Assembly (NCBI GenBank): GCA_027592275.1
Contig: JAQCKF010000018.1
Span: 1-64,000 of the forward strand
Direction: 5' to 3'
Length of the DNA stretch: 64,000 bases
From: Pseudomonadota bacterium
GTDB taxonomy: Bacteria > Pseudomonadota > Gammaproteobacteria > Pseudomonadales > Pseudohongiellaceae
Shown: in pieces, positions 54,505-63,755 of the stretch
How positions within the stretch are numbered: position 1 is the first letter of the stretch
Layout: every line of letters begins with the position of its first letter
Notes under the pieces: generated by a model
The model's input: the letters and a program-made list of their open reading frames with translations, nothing else
Databases searched by the model: none
What the model was told of the DNA's origin: nothing
Made by a program: the position numbers and the translations under genes

Positions 54505-55314
54505 ATGAGACATGCTCGAATTTTAGCCCTATCGCTATTGCTGAGCTTTTCTCCTGCAGCATTAGCGTCAGAAGGCTCCGCAAACGTGAGTAGTGCCTGT
54601 GCAACCCTGGAGTTTATGGGCAAGATGCTGGCGTTGAATACCATGCTACCAGCTGATTGCGACGATGTCGGGGAGATGAACGTCATGGGTGACGCGCTCG
54701 CCGAGCTGAATCAGCTGGCCTGCCAACCGGTAATCTTAACGGGTTACCGCCGCGGTAATAGCTACTATGCAAATGGCTCGTTAATCTCCAATGACCTCTA
54801 CCATCAAGCCTGGTATTTCCCAAATGGGCAGCTGTTTATGGCGGAACCGGGTCTGGATACGACGATTTACTACCCGAACGGCCGGATAATGGCCTATCAC
54901 TGGATGCACGGTGATCAAGCGCTTTTCTGGCCGAATGGAAGCCTGGCCACAAATTATTTCCGTGCCTTCGATGAGACCTGGTACTACCCCGACGGCAATA
55001 TTATTACCTATGAAGCGGGCTATACCGGAGGACGCTGGTTCTATCCTTTCCAACGCCTGGATGGTGGTATTGGCCAAGAGATAATATCCAGCAATTGGGG
55101 GGTCGAAGACGAGGATTTCACCTTCTTAAATTTCACGGCCAGTGGAAGTCTATTCACAGCCAGCGAGAGAATTCGTCGAAAGCTGATATTCGACGACATC
55201 GATCTATTAGATGTACCCGGCGTGCTCTTGTTAATTACGCGCCTGTATCAGGCGTCGGATTCAGCGAAGCAGTTCGCGCCGGCGGATGTGAACATCACTG
55301 GCGCGCCATTTTAG
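54505..55314 (+). CDS. Exported protein with YPNG (YwqK-like) repeats
   Basis: From ATG 54505 (AGGAG upstream) the protein has 269 residues with a signal peptide ending PAALAS; an ATG at 54439 lacks one. The middle (about 80-180) has regularly spaced repeats of an aromatic pair followed by PNG or PDG: YYANGSLISN, WYFPNGQLFM, IYYPNGRIMAYHW, LFWPNGSLATN and WYYPDGNIITYE. Such repeats resemble MORN/YwqK-type antitoxin-like beta repeats. No enzyme motif is seen. It is upstream of and convergent with the coiled-coil gene. Confidence 0.6.
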   Translation: MRHARILALSLLLSFSPAALASEGSANVSSACATLEFMGKMLALNTMLPADCDDVGEMNVMGDALAELNQLACQPVILTGYRRGNSYYANGSLISNDLYHQAWYFPNGQLFMAEPGLDTTIYYPNGRIMAYHWMHGDQALFWPNGSLATNYFRAFDETWYYPDGNIITYEAGYTGGRWFYPFQRLDGGIGQEIISSNWGVEDEDFTFLNFTASGSLFTASERIRRKLIFDDIDLLDVPGVLLLITRLYQASDSAKQFAPADVNITGAPF

Positions 55315-55340
55315 GTGCCAGGCATGACTCAAGGCACAGA

Positions 55341-56408
55341 CTAGTAGCTGTAGTGATCGGATCGTTCTCGCAAAGTCGTGACTGAAATGCTATCTGATTG
55401 GCATTCCTGTAAGTCTGCTTTATTAAAGACATGAATCTTATCGGTACGGCGCTGGTCTTCGCCCTGCTCACCAAGCCCGGTTAGAATTATTGAGACGCGC
55501 TCATCGCTTGGCAGTTCACGCAACGTCGATCCGTAGTCACACATCGCCTGATAGAGCTTGTCTTCAAACACCACTACATCTTGCTGCCACTGCTGGGTGT
55601 AGGCTTGCTCAGCTAGCTCACTGCGTAGCCTAAGTTCCGTAGCCTTAGCAACAGCCTGCTCACGCAGTGGCTCTATCTGCGCTATAACGGTATCGAGCTT
55701 GAGGCGCATCTCTTCCTCGATGTTCGAATCTGCGATCGCCTGAACCGTCGATTCTCTGATCTGTGCCTCTAGTTCTCGCAGGCCCTGCATCTTTTCTCCC
55801 ATTTCTGCGCGCAGACCCTCTATGTCAGCACGCAATTCTTCATAGTCGCCATCATCGACAGAGCCAAGTGAACGCAGAGATCTTGCTGACTCAGTGGCCT
55901 GTTGAATGGCATTGTTTACAGCGAGCGAATAGTCTACATTCGCGACCCGCTCCATCATCTGGGTGTAGAGGCTGGTGGAGTCTGCAGACTGATTCCTCAG
56001 GGCCATCACAGGAGATGCCGGTGCCGATATAGATGCAGATGAAGATGAAGACAGGGATTGAGTCCGAGATTGAGATAGCGCGAGTGTTTCGAATGGATTC
56101 CCGCGCACCTGTAGTGTCTGCATTGCAGAATTCAAGGACGCCAGACTTAATCGATTACGGCTATTGGCTAGAGGTGTTCTCACTTCCAGAACCACACCCT
56201 GGCCTATTAGGTAAGTACTCGCTATACCTCCAAGACTTAGCCCGAACAAGCCCTTTGACTCCTCGAAATCCAGAGCATCTTCCAGCACACCAGAAAATAT
56301 ATCGATGTTCCTTTGCAGGTCTTTTAGTTGAGGACCTTGCGCAGTCGCCGACACCGCGCTGAGTACTGCTATGGCACATACTAAGGTTTGTCTTATAACT
56401 TTTCGCAT
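55341..56408 (-). CDS. Exported coiled-coil protein in the ECF sigma locus
   Basis: 355 residues with a signal peptide (about 1-24, ending ATAQG). Residues 25-150 form a mixed domain, with a Ser-rich linker (SLSSSSSASISAPAS) near 120. A long helical region (about 165-300) is predicted to form coiled coil: EELRADIEGLRAEMGEKMQG and LREQAVAKATELRLRSELAE. The C-terminal domain (about 300-355) contains ILTGLGEQGEDQR, RTDKIHVFNKADLQECQ. It lies 12 bp downstream of the anti-sigma gene, so it is probably in that operon and may act in envelope sensing. The family is unknown to me. Confidence 0.6.
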   Translation of the reverse strand: MRKVIRQTLVCAIAVLSAVSATAQGPQLKDLQRNIDIFSGVLEDALDFEESKGLFGLSLGGIASTYLIGQGVVLEVRTPLANSRNRLSLASLNSAMQTLQVRGNPFETLALSQSRTQSLSSSSSASISAPASPVMALRNQSADSTSLYTQMMERVANVDYSLAVNNAIQQATESARSLRSLGSVDDGDYEELRADIEGLRAEMGEKMQGLRELEAQIRESTVQAIADSNIEEEMRLKLDTVIAQIEPLREQAVAKATELRLRSELAEQAYTQQWQQDVVVFEDKLYQAMCDYGSTLRELPSDERVSIILTGLGEQGEDQRRTDKIHVFNKADLQECQSDSISVTTLRERSDHYSY

Positions 56409-56420
56409 AGCCTAACCCTC

Positions 56421-57101
56421 CTATCGAATGTCGCTCTGATAGCCCACATAATTTACCAATTGTTGCAAAGACCTAATCGTTTCATAGTCACTGTCAACCA
56501 ATTGTTCATAACCTGTTCGCATATCTTGTAGATCCAAGAGTCGCTGCTGCTCGAAATAGGCATACATCTGATCGAAGCTATCTACTGTCGATTGCTGAGT
56601 CTGCTCCATGACCGCCTGCAGCAATTGCACATTATTACTATCCTGCCTGCTTTCCACTCTTGACACGAGCTGCTGCATTTCCAAACGCTGGGATTGCTCA
56701 AAATCGGCCTGTTGCGCATGTAGATTCGTGTTTGAGGCGGAAGGTCCGGCAAAGGAAATTGAGAAGCCAGAATCATTACTAACCACACTCACGTTGAGTA
56801 GAAGCACACACAACATGGCAAGCGATGCAGCCGTTGGCAGCCACTGCCAACTCAACCAGAATCGCGAAACGGGGCGATCTATACGATGCTCCTGCCGGAA
56901 TAACTCAAGATGCCGATCCCAATGCGGAACCCTTTGTTCCTGCCATTGCTGCAGATCTTGCTGAGCAAGCAACACCGACTCGAGCTCGGCGTTACAGTAC
57001 GCACAATCAGTTAGATGTCTGTCAAACTCGTTGCGGGCGATTGCCGACAAGTCTTCAGAAAAATATTCTTGCAGTAAATAGTGTGTCTTAGGACAGGACA
57101 T
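56421..57101 (-). CDS. Anti-sigma factor with zinc-finger and membrane segment
   Basis: 226 residues. The N-terminal anti-sigma zinc motif has His29, Cys33 and Cys36 in RHLTDCAYCNAELE. One membrane helix is predicted (about 86-108, WLPTAASLAMLCVLLLNVS). The outer part (about 115-226) is helical and Gln-rich, with QQADFEQSQRLEMQQLVSRV and FEQQRLLDLQDMRTGYEQLV, so it may form a coiled coil. The start overlaps the sigma gene by 14 bp. The outer coiled coil could contact the exported coiled-coil protein encoded downstream. That partnership is inference. Confidence 0.82.
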   Translation of the reverse strand: MSCPKTHYLLQEYFSEDLSAIARNEFDRHLTDCAYCNAELESVLLAQQDLQQWQEQRVPHWDRHLELFRQEHRIDRPVSRFWLSWQWLPTAASLAMLCVLLLNVSVVSNDSGFSISFAGPSASNTNLHAQQADFEQSQRLEMQQLVSRVESRQDSNNVQLLQAVMEQTQQSTVDSFDQMYAYFEQQRLLDLQDMRTGYEQLVDSDYETIRSLQQLVNYVGYQSDIR

Positions 57102-57669
57102 TTTGTTCCTCCGATACTACTTTCAATTTCTTCAGGGCACTGTAGAAACGTGTCTTGGCTGTATTTGCCGAAATATCTTGAAGCTCAGCGATCTCATCAA
57201 AAGTTAACGATTGAAAAATCTTTAACTCCACTATCGATCGCTGGTCCGAGCTTAGCTCGCTTAGCATTTTGAGAACGCTATCGTTCTGCTCGGTGTTGCC
57301 TAATCTATTCTCTGGTTCTAAATCCGTCTTGCCGGGAAATTTTTCGAATTCATCTCCCTCATCTTCTGTGGAGAATTTAGGCGACGAGGTCATCAATCGT
57401 TTACGGCGATTCATATCTACCGCTTTGTTGTGCGCTATACGGAATATCCAACTACTGAACTTCGCATCACCCCTGAATCGGTGCAGGTTTCTGTATACAC
57501 CCAGAAAGACTTCCTGCATCAGGTCCATCGCATCACTCGAATTTCCCGTAAGACGTAAGCCATGGTTGTAGATTTTCGATTCATAGCGCTTAACCAATTT
57601 TTCCCATGCATAGGCCGACCCTTTAAGAGCCGCTGCTATTAGCGCTTGGTCTTCGTCTATCAGACTCAT
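57088..57669 (-). CDS. ECF sigma factor (RNA polymerase sigma-70 family)
   Basis: 193 residues. Region 2 (about 25-100) reads LMQEVFLGVYRNLHRFRGDA and SSWIFRIAHNKAVDMNRR. Region 4 (about 130-190) reads SSDQRSIVELKIFQSLTFDE and ISANTAKTRFYSALKKLK. The region 4 HTH is canonical. It overlaps its anti-sigma gene by 14 bp, and the signal-sensing operon continues to the coiled-coil gene. A promoter recognised by the sigma itself may lie upstream of 57669, but no motif is called. Confidence 0.92.
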   Translation of the reverse strand: MSLIDEDQALIAAALKGSAYAWEKLVKRYESKIYNHGLRLTGNSSDAMDLMQEVFLGVYRNLHRFRGDAKFSSWIFRIAHNKAVDMNRRKRLMTSSPKFSTEDEGDEFEKFPGKTDLEPENRLGNTEQNDSVLKMLSELSSDQRSIVELKIFQSLTFDEIAELQDISANTAKTRFYSALKKLKVVSEEQNVLS

Positions 57670-57788
57670 GAAATCCCCATCGATCGCTGCACCACAAATT
57701 CTTGCATCGCTTCTTGTATCAAAAGCAGGATACTGGGTTTAGAGAGTAAGTCGCAAGCTATGGAAGAATAGTTTGCGCGAGGTTGAAA

Positions 57789-58319
57789 TTACTTATCGGG
57801 GTAGGCATGCAGGGAATCGTCAACCAGAACGCTCCACGCCTTGTTGAAGGGATGAACTTTGTCGGTGCTGCCACTCTCACTCTCACTGGTCATTGGATAA
57901 CCCTTGTTGGCCCATTCGAACAATGAATGTTCTAAGTTGAGCACCTTGGTGAAGCCACGCGCCTGAAGATCGGCAGCGACAGAGGCCGATCGGTAGCCTA
58001 CCGAACAGTAGACGATGATCTCAGTGTCTTTGCCTAGCCCTCTTTCGGCTATCACGCTGGATATAGCCTCAGCGCTTTCCAAATGAAGTGCATCATCTAA
58101 ATGGCTGACGCGGAACTCACCATCTTCGCGCACGTCTATAATAATGGGTAGCTTAGCGTCTGATGCTTCATACCGCGCAAACAACACATCAGTAGAAACC
58201 GACTGCACACCGGGAAACTCACTCTGAATCTTTTCGTCCACAGACTCCCAACTGACCCCGAAGAGACCGAAGAAGAACGAAGAGACTGAGGCTGCCGCAA
58301 TAAGCTTGAGCATGAGCAT
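57789..58319 (-). CDS. Exported rhodanese-domain protein
   Basis: 176 residues. An N-terminal hydrophobic segment (about 5-23) is a signal or anchor. One rhodanese domain follows: IIDVREDGEFRVSHLDDALH and VYCSVGYRSASVAADLQARG. The active-site Cys105 begins the six-residue loop CSVGYR. Such single-domain rhodaneses transfer sulfur or act in periplasmic redox. It lies 119 bp upstream of the ECF sigma gene on the same strand, so its inclusion in the regulon is possible but unproven. Confidence 0.8.
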   Translation of the reverse strand: MLMLKLIAAASVSSFFFGLFGVSWESVDEKIQSEFPGVQSVSTDVLFARYEASDAKLPIIIDVREDGEFRVSHLDDALHLESAEAISSVIAERGLGKDTEIIVYCSVGYRSASVAADLQARGFTKVLNLEHSLFEWANKGYPMTSESESGSTDKVHPFNKAWSVLVDDSLHAYPDK

Positions 58320-58595
58320 GAACTAATTCCGCTTGGATGATGCTGTGATTTACAATCGGTTCTACCCACTAAGACCTGCGACAAAGGCAGTTTCATACAC
58401 TAGCGCAAAATGAGGCTAGTGTGCAGAGCGAGAATACGCAGGCAGCCAGTTTATCTAACCCTGCCTCTCCCAGGGAGGTAGCGCCTTGATAGCGGGTTCG
58501 ACTGAATGCCAGAGTGGTTATAGACTTACTCAGGGGCTCCTACTAGAAAAACCGGCTGCTTGTTCTGCGTTTGAGTTGGCCTCAGATAGAGACCC

Positions 58596-60260
58596 TTAAG
58601 CGGCGACGCGCTGCTCGCTGAGCAACTGGCTGGCCGCGCCCATCAAGGCGTTGAGTGAAGAGGCTATGATGTCCTTGCTAATCGCGACGCCGCTATAACG
58701 CCGACCATCACACTTCAATTGAATGTAAGTCACTGCCTCGGCATCGGCACCTTGACCGAGTGCGTGCTCACCGTATTCCATGATTTCAAAATCGATATTG
58801 ATGGCTTCTTTCAGCCCGGTCACGAAGGCATTCAGTACGCCATCGCCTTCGCCACTAATCGACAGTTCCTTGCCGAAGTAATCGATCTTGGCATTGAACG
58901 TCTCGCGCCCTTGAGCTTTCTTGATACTAAAGTCTTCAAGGCTAAGCACCTTGTCGCTATTCAAATAGTGCTGATTGAACAGCTCCCAGATTTCATCTGG
59001 CTTTATCTCCTGCCCGCTTACCTCAGTAACCTGCTGCACCGCGCGGCTGAACTCTATCTGCAACCAACGCGGCAGTTCGAAACCAAACTTATTAGCAAGT
59101 ACGTAGGCGATACCTCCCTTCCCAGACTGACTGTTCACGCGAATTACATCTTGATAGGTCCGACCCAAATCGCGCGGATCAATTGGCAGGTAGGCAATTT
59201 CCCAGGTCTCGCCTTCTTGATAGATATCGAGACATTTCTTAATCGCATCCTGATGCGACCCTGAGAAGGCGGTAAACACTAAGTCACCGGAATAGGGTTG
59301 GCGTGGATGTACATCGATCTGTGTGCACTCGCGTACAACGGAAACAATTCTGTCCATGTCATGCAGATCCAACCCCGGATCCACACCTTGGCTGTATAGA
59401 TTCATCGCCATCACAACGATGTCCATGTTACCGGTGCGCTCGCCGTTTCCAAGTAGAGTTCCCTCCACTCTCTGCGCGCCACCCATAACGGCCAACTCGG
59501 CAGAGGCAACAGCACAACCGCGATCATTATGCGTGTGCAGACTAACGACAATCGCATCTCTGTTTTGGATATTACGGCAGAACCATTCGATCTGATCTGC
59601 ATATACATTCGGTGTAGATACTTCAACAGTGGAAGGAAGATTGAAGATAATTGGTCTCTCGATAGTCGGTTTCCACACACTGGAGACGGCATCACAAACC
59701 TCTACGGAAAAGTCGATCTCGGTGCCGGTAAAACTCTCTGGAGAATATTGGAAGGTCCATTCAGTTTCTGGAGCTAGCTGTGCACAGCGTTTAACTTCCT
59801 GCGCACCAGCCACGGCGATCTCTACGATACCTGCCTTGTCTGTCTTGAAGACCTTCTCTCGTTGCACTACGGAGGTGGAATTATAGACGTGTAGAATCGC
59901 CTTCTTTGCGCCTTTCAAAGACTCAAAAGTTCGCTGTATTAGAGCGGGCCTCGCCTGTGTAAGCACTTGGATCGTGACGTCGTCAGGTACCTTGCCCTCT
60001 TCAATGAGGCTACGAACAAAATCGAAGTCAGGCTGCGAGGCAGCTGGAAAACCCACTTCGATCTCCTTGAATCCTACTGAAACCAAGAGTTCGAACATTT
60101 TCTTTTTTTGCACGACTGACATCGGCTCGATTAGCGCCTGATTTCCATCACGCAGATCAACGCTACACCACCTAGGTGCTTCGGAGATGACCTGATCCGG
60201 CCAGGTCCTATCCTTAATATCAATAGTCTGGAAAGGCTGGTACTTCTTATGATCGAACAC
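58596..60260 (-). CDS. leuA: 2-isopropylmalate synthase, long (LeuA2) form
   Basis: 554 residues with GTG start at 60260 and GAGG seven bases upstream. It condenses 2-oxoisovalerate and acetyl-CoA, the first step of leucine synthesis. The catalytic barrel has RWCSVDLRDGNQALIEPM and SLHTHNDRGCAVASAELAVM. The C-terminal leucine-binding regulatory domain (about 420-550) is present. The KYQPFQTIDIKDRTWPDQ start is that of the yeast/actinobacterial-type enzyme and not the short E. coli LeuA. No leuBCD are adjacent. Confidence 0.95.
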   Translation of the reverse strand: MFDHKKYQPFQTIDIKDRTWPDQVISEAPRWCSVDLRDGNQALIEPMSVVQKKKMFELLVSVGFKEIEVGFPAASQPDFDFVRSLIEEGKVPDDVTIQVLTQARPALIQRTFESLKGAKKAILHVYNSTSVVQREKVFKTDKAGIVEIAVAGAQEVKRCAQLAPETEWTFQYSPESFTGTEIDFSVEVCDAVSSVWKPTIERPIIFNLPSTVEVSTPNVYADQIEWFCRNIQNRDAIVVSLHTHNDRGCAVASAELAVMGGAQRVEGTLLGNGERTGNMDIVVMAMNLYSQGVDPGLDLHDMDRIVSVVRECTQIDVHPRQPYSGDLVFTAFSGSHQDAIKKCLDIYQEGETWEIAYLPIDPRDLGRTYQDVIRVNSQSGKGGIAYVLANKFGFELPRWLQIEFSRAVQQVTEVSGQEIKPDEIWELFNQHYLNSDKVLSLEDFSIKKAQGRETFNAKIDYFGKELSISGEGDGVLNAFVTGLKEAINIDFEIMEYGEHALGQGADAEAVTYIQLKCDGRRYSGVAISKDIIASSLNALMGAASQLLSEQRVAA

Positions 60261-60453
60261 GTGTATTCCTCACTTAATTTACATTTGCCAACACCTGATT
60301 CGGCGTTTCTCTCTAACTCGGCTCTGTTTGTCCTTTTGAGACTTGGAATCCCAGTGTTCAGTCTGTTTAACTAATCACTCTTAGCTCGAGATAGCCTAGG
60401 ATAGTGAAAGAGCCGTAGCATTTCTACGTCTAATTTTCCTCTAATTCACTAAA

Positions 60454-60483
60454 TATTAGTGTTTTATACTAAAAATACTAATA
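60454..60483. promoter_or_regulatory. AT-rich inverted repeat between leuA and the Lrp gene
   Basis: TATTAGT (60454-60460) and ACTAATA (60477-60483) form a 7-bp inverted repeat in a very AT-rich 30 bp. It lies between the divergent leuA and Lrp-family genes, so it is a candidate operator for that regulator. Confidence 0.35.
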
Positions 60484-60556
60484 AATTCATAGTTTAATGC
60501 CAATATATGGAATAACATCACAATCTTCACTCAAAACAGCAATACGGTGTGCCACC

Positions 60557-61033
60557 ATGCGGATGGACAAGTTAGACAAGAGAATTTTACAGGAACTACA
60601 AAACAATGGAGCAATCACCAATCTGGAACTCTCTGAAAAGATCGGCCTCTCGCCGTCGCCTTGCGCGCGGCGGGTAAAGCAGCTGGAGCAGAGCGGGATA
60701 ATCAAAGGGCAAGTCACCCTGCTCGACGCCTCGAAGTTGGAGCTTAAGCTCATCGCGCTTATTCAGATCAGCATGGACCGCCACACTCCCGACCGCTTCG
60801 AAATCTTCGAGGAGAAGGTGCGCACCTTTCCCGAAGTTATAGAGTGTCTATTGATTACTGGCCAGTCTGCTGATTATCAACTGAAGGTGGTGATACCCGA
60901 CATGGAGTACTACCAAGAGCTCTTACTCAACAAAATCACGAAGATAGAAGGAGTCGCAGATGTACACTCGAGCTTCATACTAAGAGAGGTACACAGCACC
61001 ACCGTACTCCCACTCAACCATATTACGAGCTAA
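60557..61033 (+). CDS. Lrp/AsnC-family transcription regulator
   Basis: From ATG 60557 the protein has 158 residues: MRMDKLDKRILQELQNNGAI leads to the HTH with SEKIGLSPSPCARRVKQLEQ and SGIIKGQVTLL. The C-terminal RAM (effector) domain has TFPEVIECLLITGQSADYQLK, then VVIPDMEYYQELLLNKITKI and VADVHSSFILREVHSTT. It is divergent from leuA, suggesting control of branched-chain amino acid genes. A longer ATG at 60497 lies inside the AT-rich spacer and is less likely. Confidence 0.9.
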   Translation: MRMDKLDKRILQELQNNGAITNLELSEKIGLSPSPCARRVKQLEQSGIIKGQVTLLDASKLELKLIALIQISMDRHTPDRFEIFEEKVRTFPEVIECLLITGQSADYQLKVVIPDMEYYQELLLNKITKIEGVADVHSSFILREVHSTTVLPLNHITS

Positions 61034-61071
61034 TACCAGCTACTAAGATCGAAATTAAAGGAGATGCCCTC

Positions 61072-61677
61072 TTGAAAAAATCTATCGACTATTACCTTTC
61101 ACTAGTCTCGCCTTGGTCTTACTTAGGACATGAGCGGCTAGTGAAAATGGCGAAACAATTTGATACTACAATCACTATATGGCCCGTGGATCTCTCAGTC
61201 ATCTTCCCCAGCACTGGCGGCATACCGCTTCCGAAAAGGTCTGAGCAGAGAAAGGCGTATCGAATGCAGGAACTGCATCGCTGGCGCGACCACACGCAGG
61301 TAGATCTGAATTTTGAGCCCCTTCACTTTCCCGTGAGCGACAAACTAGCCGCTACGATGGTTGTCAATCTTCGAAAGCAAGATGCACAGAAGGCAATTCA
61401 ACTCGCCGGTGCCTGCCTTAGAGCATGCTGGCTGGAAGAACGCGACATAAGCGATGCAGATACACTTCTAGCAATTGCCGCAGAAAATAATCTGGATGGT
61501 GGTGTATTGCTTGCCAATAGCGCTGAAGCCATTGAGGAAAGAACACAAGACAGCATCAAGGCTGTAGAGCTCGGCGTGTTTGGGGCGCCCAGCTATCGCT
61601 TCGATGAACAACTTTTTTGGGGACAAGACCGGCTAGACTTCCTGAAAAAAGAGCTACAAAAAGCGCCAGCAGAATAA
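61072..61677 (+). CDS. HCCA isomerase-like DsbA-fold protein
   Basis: 201 residues. The start is TTG at 61072, with AAAGGAG nine bases upstream; the ATG inside that stretch is out of frame. The thioredoxin/DsbA-like fold of 2-hydroxychromene-2-carboxylate isomerase (kappa GST-like) is shown by DYYLSLVSPWSYLGHERLVK, the Ser in SPWSYLG replacing the CXXC. A late AVELGVFGAPSYRFDEQLFWG is typical. Known members isomerise an aromatic degradation intermediate with glutathione; no other aromatic genes are near. It is 38 bp after the Lrp gene. Confidence 0.85.
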   Translation: MKKSIDYYLSLVSPWSYLGHERLVKMAKQFDTTITIWPVDLSVIFPSTGGIPLPKRSEQRKAYRMQELHRWRDHTQVDLNFEPLHFPVSDKLAATMVVNLRKQDAQKAIQLAGACLRACWLEERDISDADTLLAIAAENNLDGGVLLANSAEAIEERTQDSIKAVELGVFGAPSYRFDEQLFWGQDRLDFLKKELQKAPAE

Positions 61678-61692
61678 GCATTAAACTGCGCG

Positions 61693-62511
61693 CTAGAAGA
61701 AGTGTTTGACCTTCTCCTTGTAAGAACGGCTCATCTTCAACGAGGAACCACAGCTCAAGGTTAGATGAAATTCTCCGTTTATATGTGATGACACTTTCTC
61801 AACCCTGCGCAGATTAACAATTGTCGACCTATGTACTCTCTGAAATATTGAAGGATCGAGCTTGGACTCCAATTCCTTCATTGTCGTGCGCATGATATGC
61901 GTCGCGCCATCGACGTGAACGCACATGTAATCACCCGCCGCATCTACCCAGTCAATATCCTTGATTGGCACGAAGGTTATGGAAGAGCCATCCTTGATAG
62001 CTAGACGGTCGGCGTGTTCTGTCGACTGATCTTCGGCGTCTAACAATTCGCCGATAGCGATCGGCGACTTACCCGTAAGACTTACCAACAAGTTCAAGAG
62101 TCGCTGCTTCTCGCTCGCGGCGCCGACCTGAGATTTATGCTGCCAAGCCTTTTCTATCGACTCTGCTAATCGCTCATTTTCCACCGGCTTTAAGAGATAA
62201 TCGATAGCGTGCATCTCGAAGGCATCGACCGCAAACGAATCGTAGGCGGTTACAAAAATGATCATCGGCAAGATATCGGACTGAATTTCTCGAATCATTT
62301 CAACCCCAGTCTTGCCGGGCATCTGAATGTCGAGAAACACCAAATCTGGTTCTAGCTCGGCGATCGCCTGCAGCGCTTCCTTTGCGTTCGCGCAACACTT
62401 AACGATCTCTACGTTATCGAATGCGCTAAGACGCATCTCCAAACCCTGCCTAGCTAGCTCTTCGTCATCGACGATAATCGCCTTCATTTTATTCGAATCA
62501 TTGTCTGTCAT
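61693..62511 (-). CDS. LytTR-family response regulator
   Basis: About 272 residues. The receiver domain (about 9-125) has the acidic pair in AIIVDDEELA and phospho-acceptor Asp61 in LVFLDIQMPGKTG. The output is a LytTR DNA-binding domain (about 180-272) with WVDAAGDYMCVHVDGATHIM, MKELESKLDPSIFQRVHRST and IVNLRRVEKV. The kinase gene overlaps it upstream. Such pairs control virulence, exopolysaccharide or peptidase-related genes in other bacteria. No target is known here. Confidence 0.93.
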   Translation of the reverse strand: MTDNDSNKMKAIIVDDEELARQGLEMRLSAFDNVEIVKCCANAKEALQAIAELEPDLVFLDIQMPGKTGVEMIREIQSDILPMIIFVTAYDSFAVDAFEMHAIDYLLKPVENERLAESIEKAWQHKSQVGAASEKQRLLNLLVSLTGKSPIAIGELLDAEDQSTEHADRLAIKDGSSITFVPIKDIDWVDAAGDYMCVHVDGATHIMRTTMKELESKLDPSIFQRVHRSTIVNLRRVEKVSSHINGEFHLTLSCGSSLKMSRSYKEKVKHFF

Positions 62512-63598
62512 AGGGAATCTCAACCGTTACGATTAGGCCGCCAGAATCGGCATTACTGAATATCAATTTGTGCTTGTCGGAATAAATCTCTTGAAGACGA
62601 TTTCGAATATTGCTAATTCCTACGCCCGCAGAGAAGGCCAAGCCATCACTTTCGTCATCGAGCATCGGCAAGCCAGGCCCATCGTCTGCAACCTGCAACA
62701 CTAGAGTCACCTCCCTCACCTGAGCACTAATTCGAATTATCCCTCCGCTTTCCGACTGCGAGATTGCATACTTGATTGAATTCTCGATCAGCGGTTGCAG
62801 CAACATGGTTGGCACCATCGCTAGCTCCGCCTTCGTTTCAATATCTATATCGAGAACCAGGCGCTCGGCAAAACGCACTTTCTCAATATCCAGATACAAC
62901 TTAGATGTCTCCAGCTCATGCGCAAGACTCACCCTATCCAACGGCGAGTGATCAAGGGAATATCGCAGGAACTTGCTTAACTTCGTTAGCATCTCATTCG
63001 CCCGATCATTTGCAGACGACAAAACCAAGGTGGAGATGGCATTGAGAGTATTAAAAAGAAAATGAGGGTTGAGCTGATAACGCAGCATCAACAACTGCGC
63101 TTCATGCGCTAGAGACTCAGATCGCAAGCTCTTCTCTTTCTCCGCTTGAAATAGTTGGTAGTACTTAAAAATGAAATACAGCCCACTCCACAGAAGAATC
63201 ATCGGAAAGGAACTGACTGTCAGATTGTCGAATAAAACTGCGGCACTGGCATCGCGTAGGCTAAGCACTTCGCCGAAAGGTATGAAGGATATATAGTTTC
63301 GAATCGGCTGCCAAATCAATGCGACCCCGAAGGAACCAAACCATGTCACTAGAACACGCACGATAAACCCGCGCTCCCAGACTAGTTTGTAGATGGTTCG
63401 CAGGCCTGCCGTCAGCAGCATTGCCGGTACGGCGCTGACACTCGCAACAAGTGCTCTAGAGAAGATATATTCGGGTGGCACGAAGATGATATCTCGCAGC
63501 ACCAGCATCAACACCCAGGTAGACCAGCCTAACAGCTGGAAAACCCAGAACTGTTTGCTGCGAATAAGGTCTAGAGTATTGCTGCTCATTACAAACAC
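62498..63598 (-). CDS. LytS/AlgZ-like sensor histidine kinase
   Basis: 366 residues. The N-terminus has about four or five membrane segments. The kinase motif LNPHFLFNTLNAISTLVLSS holds the phospho-accepting His, as in the LytS/YehU group. The ATP-binding part has PLIENSIKYAISQSESGG and DDGPGLP, then VGISNIRNRLQEIY. There is no extra sensor domain besides the membrane part. It overlaps the response-regulator gene by about 14 bp, so the two form one system. Confidence 0.92.
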   Translation of the reverse strand: MFVMSSNTLDLIRSKQFWVFQLLGWSTWVLMLVLRDIIFVPPEYIFSRALVASVSAVPAMLLTAGLRTIYKLVWERGFIVRVLVTWFGSFGVALIWQPIRNYISFIPFGEVLSLRDASAAVLFDNLTVSSFPMILLWSGLYFIFKYYQLFQAEKEKSLRSESLAHEAQLLMLRYQLNPHFLFNTLNAISTLVLSSANDRANEMLTKLSKFLRYSLDHSPLDRVSLAHELETSKLYLDIEKVRFAERLVLDIDIETKAELAMVPTMLLQPLIENSIKYAISQSESGGIIRISAQVREVTLVLQVADDGPGLPMLDDESDGLAFSAGVGISNIRNRLQEIYSDKHKLIFSNADSGGLIVTVEIPYDRQ

Positions 63599-63636
63599 CC
63601 GAGATAGTGAGGAATTCCGGCTTTAAGAAAGACAGT

Positions 63637-63679
63637 GCGAAAACAACGCTCGCCCGATACGAGTCTACGTTGTTTTCGC
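63637..63679 (-). terminator. Hairpin downstream of mdh
   Basis: A perfect 12-bp stem GCGAAAACAACG/CGTTGTTTTCGC (63637-63648 with 63668-63679) is extended inside by CTCG/CGAG. It lies 77 bases after the mdh stop in the spacer before the kinase gene. The T-run on the minus strand is weak (CACTGTCTTTCTT). Confidence 0.55.
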
Positions 63680-63755
63680 CGAATCAAATTGCTCGGACTA
63701 GATTCGCAAAGAGTACCATCCACAAACTGGCGAATCGTCGTGCAGTGAAGCTCGC

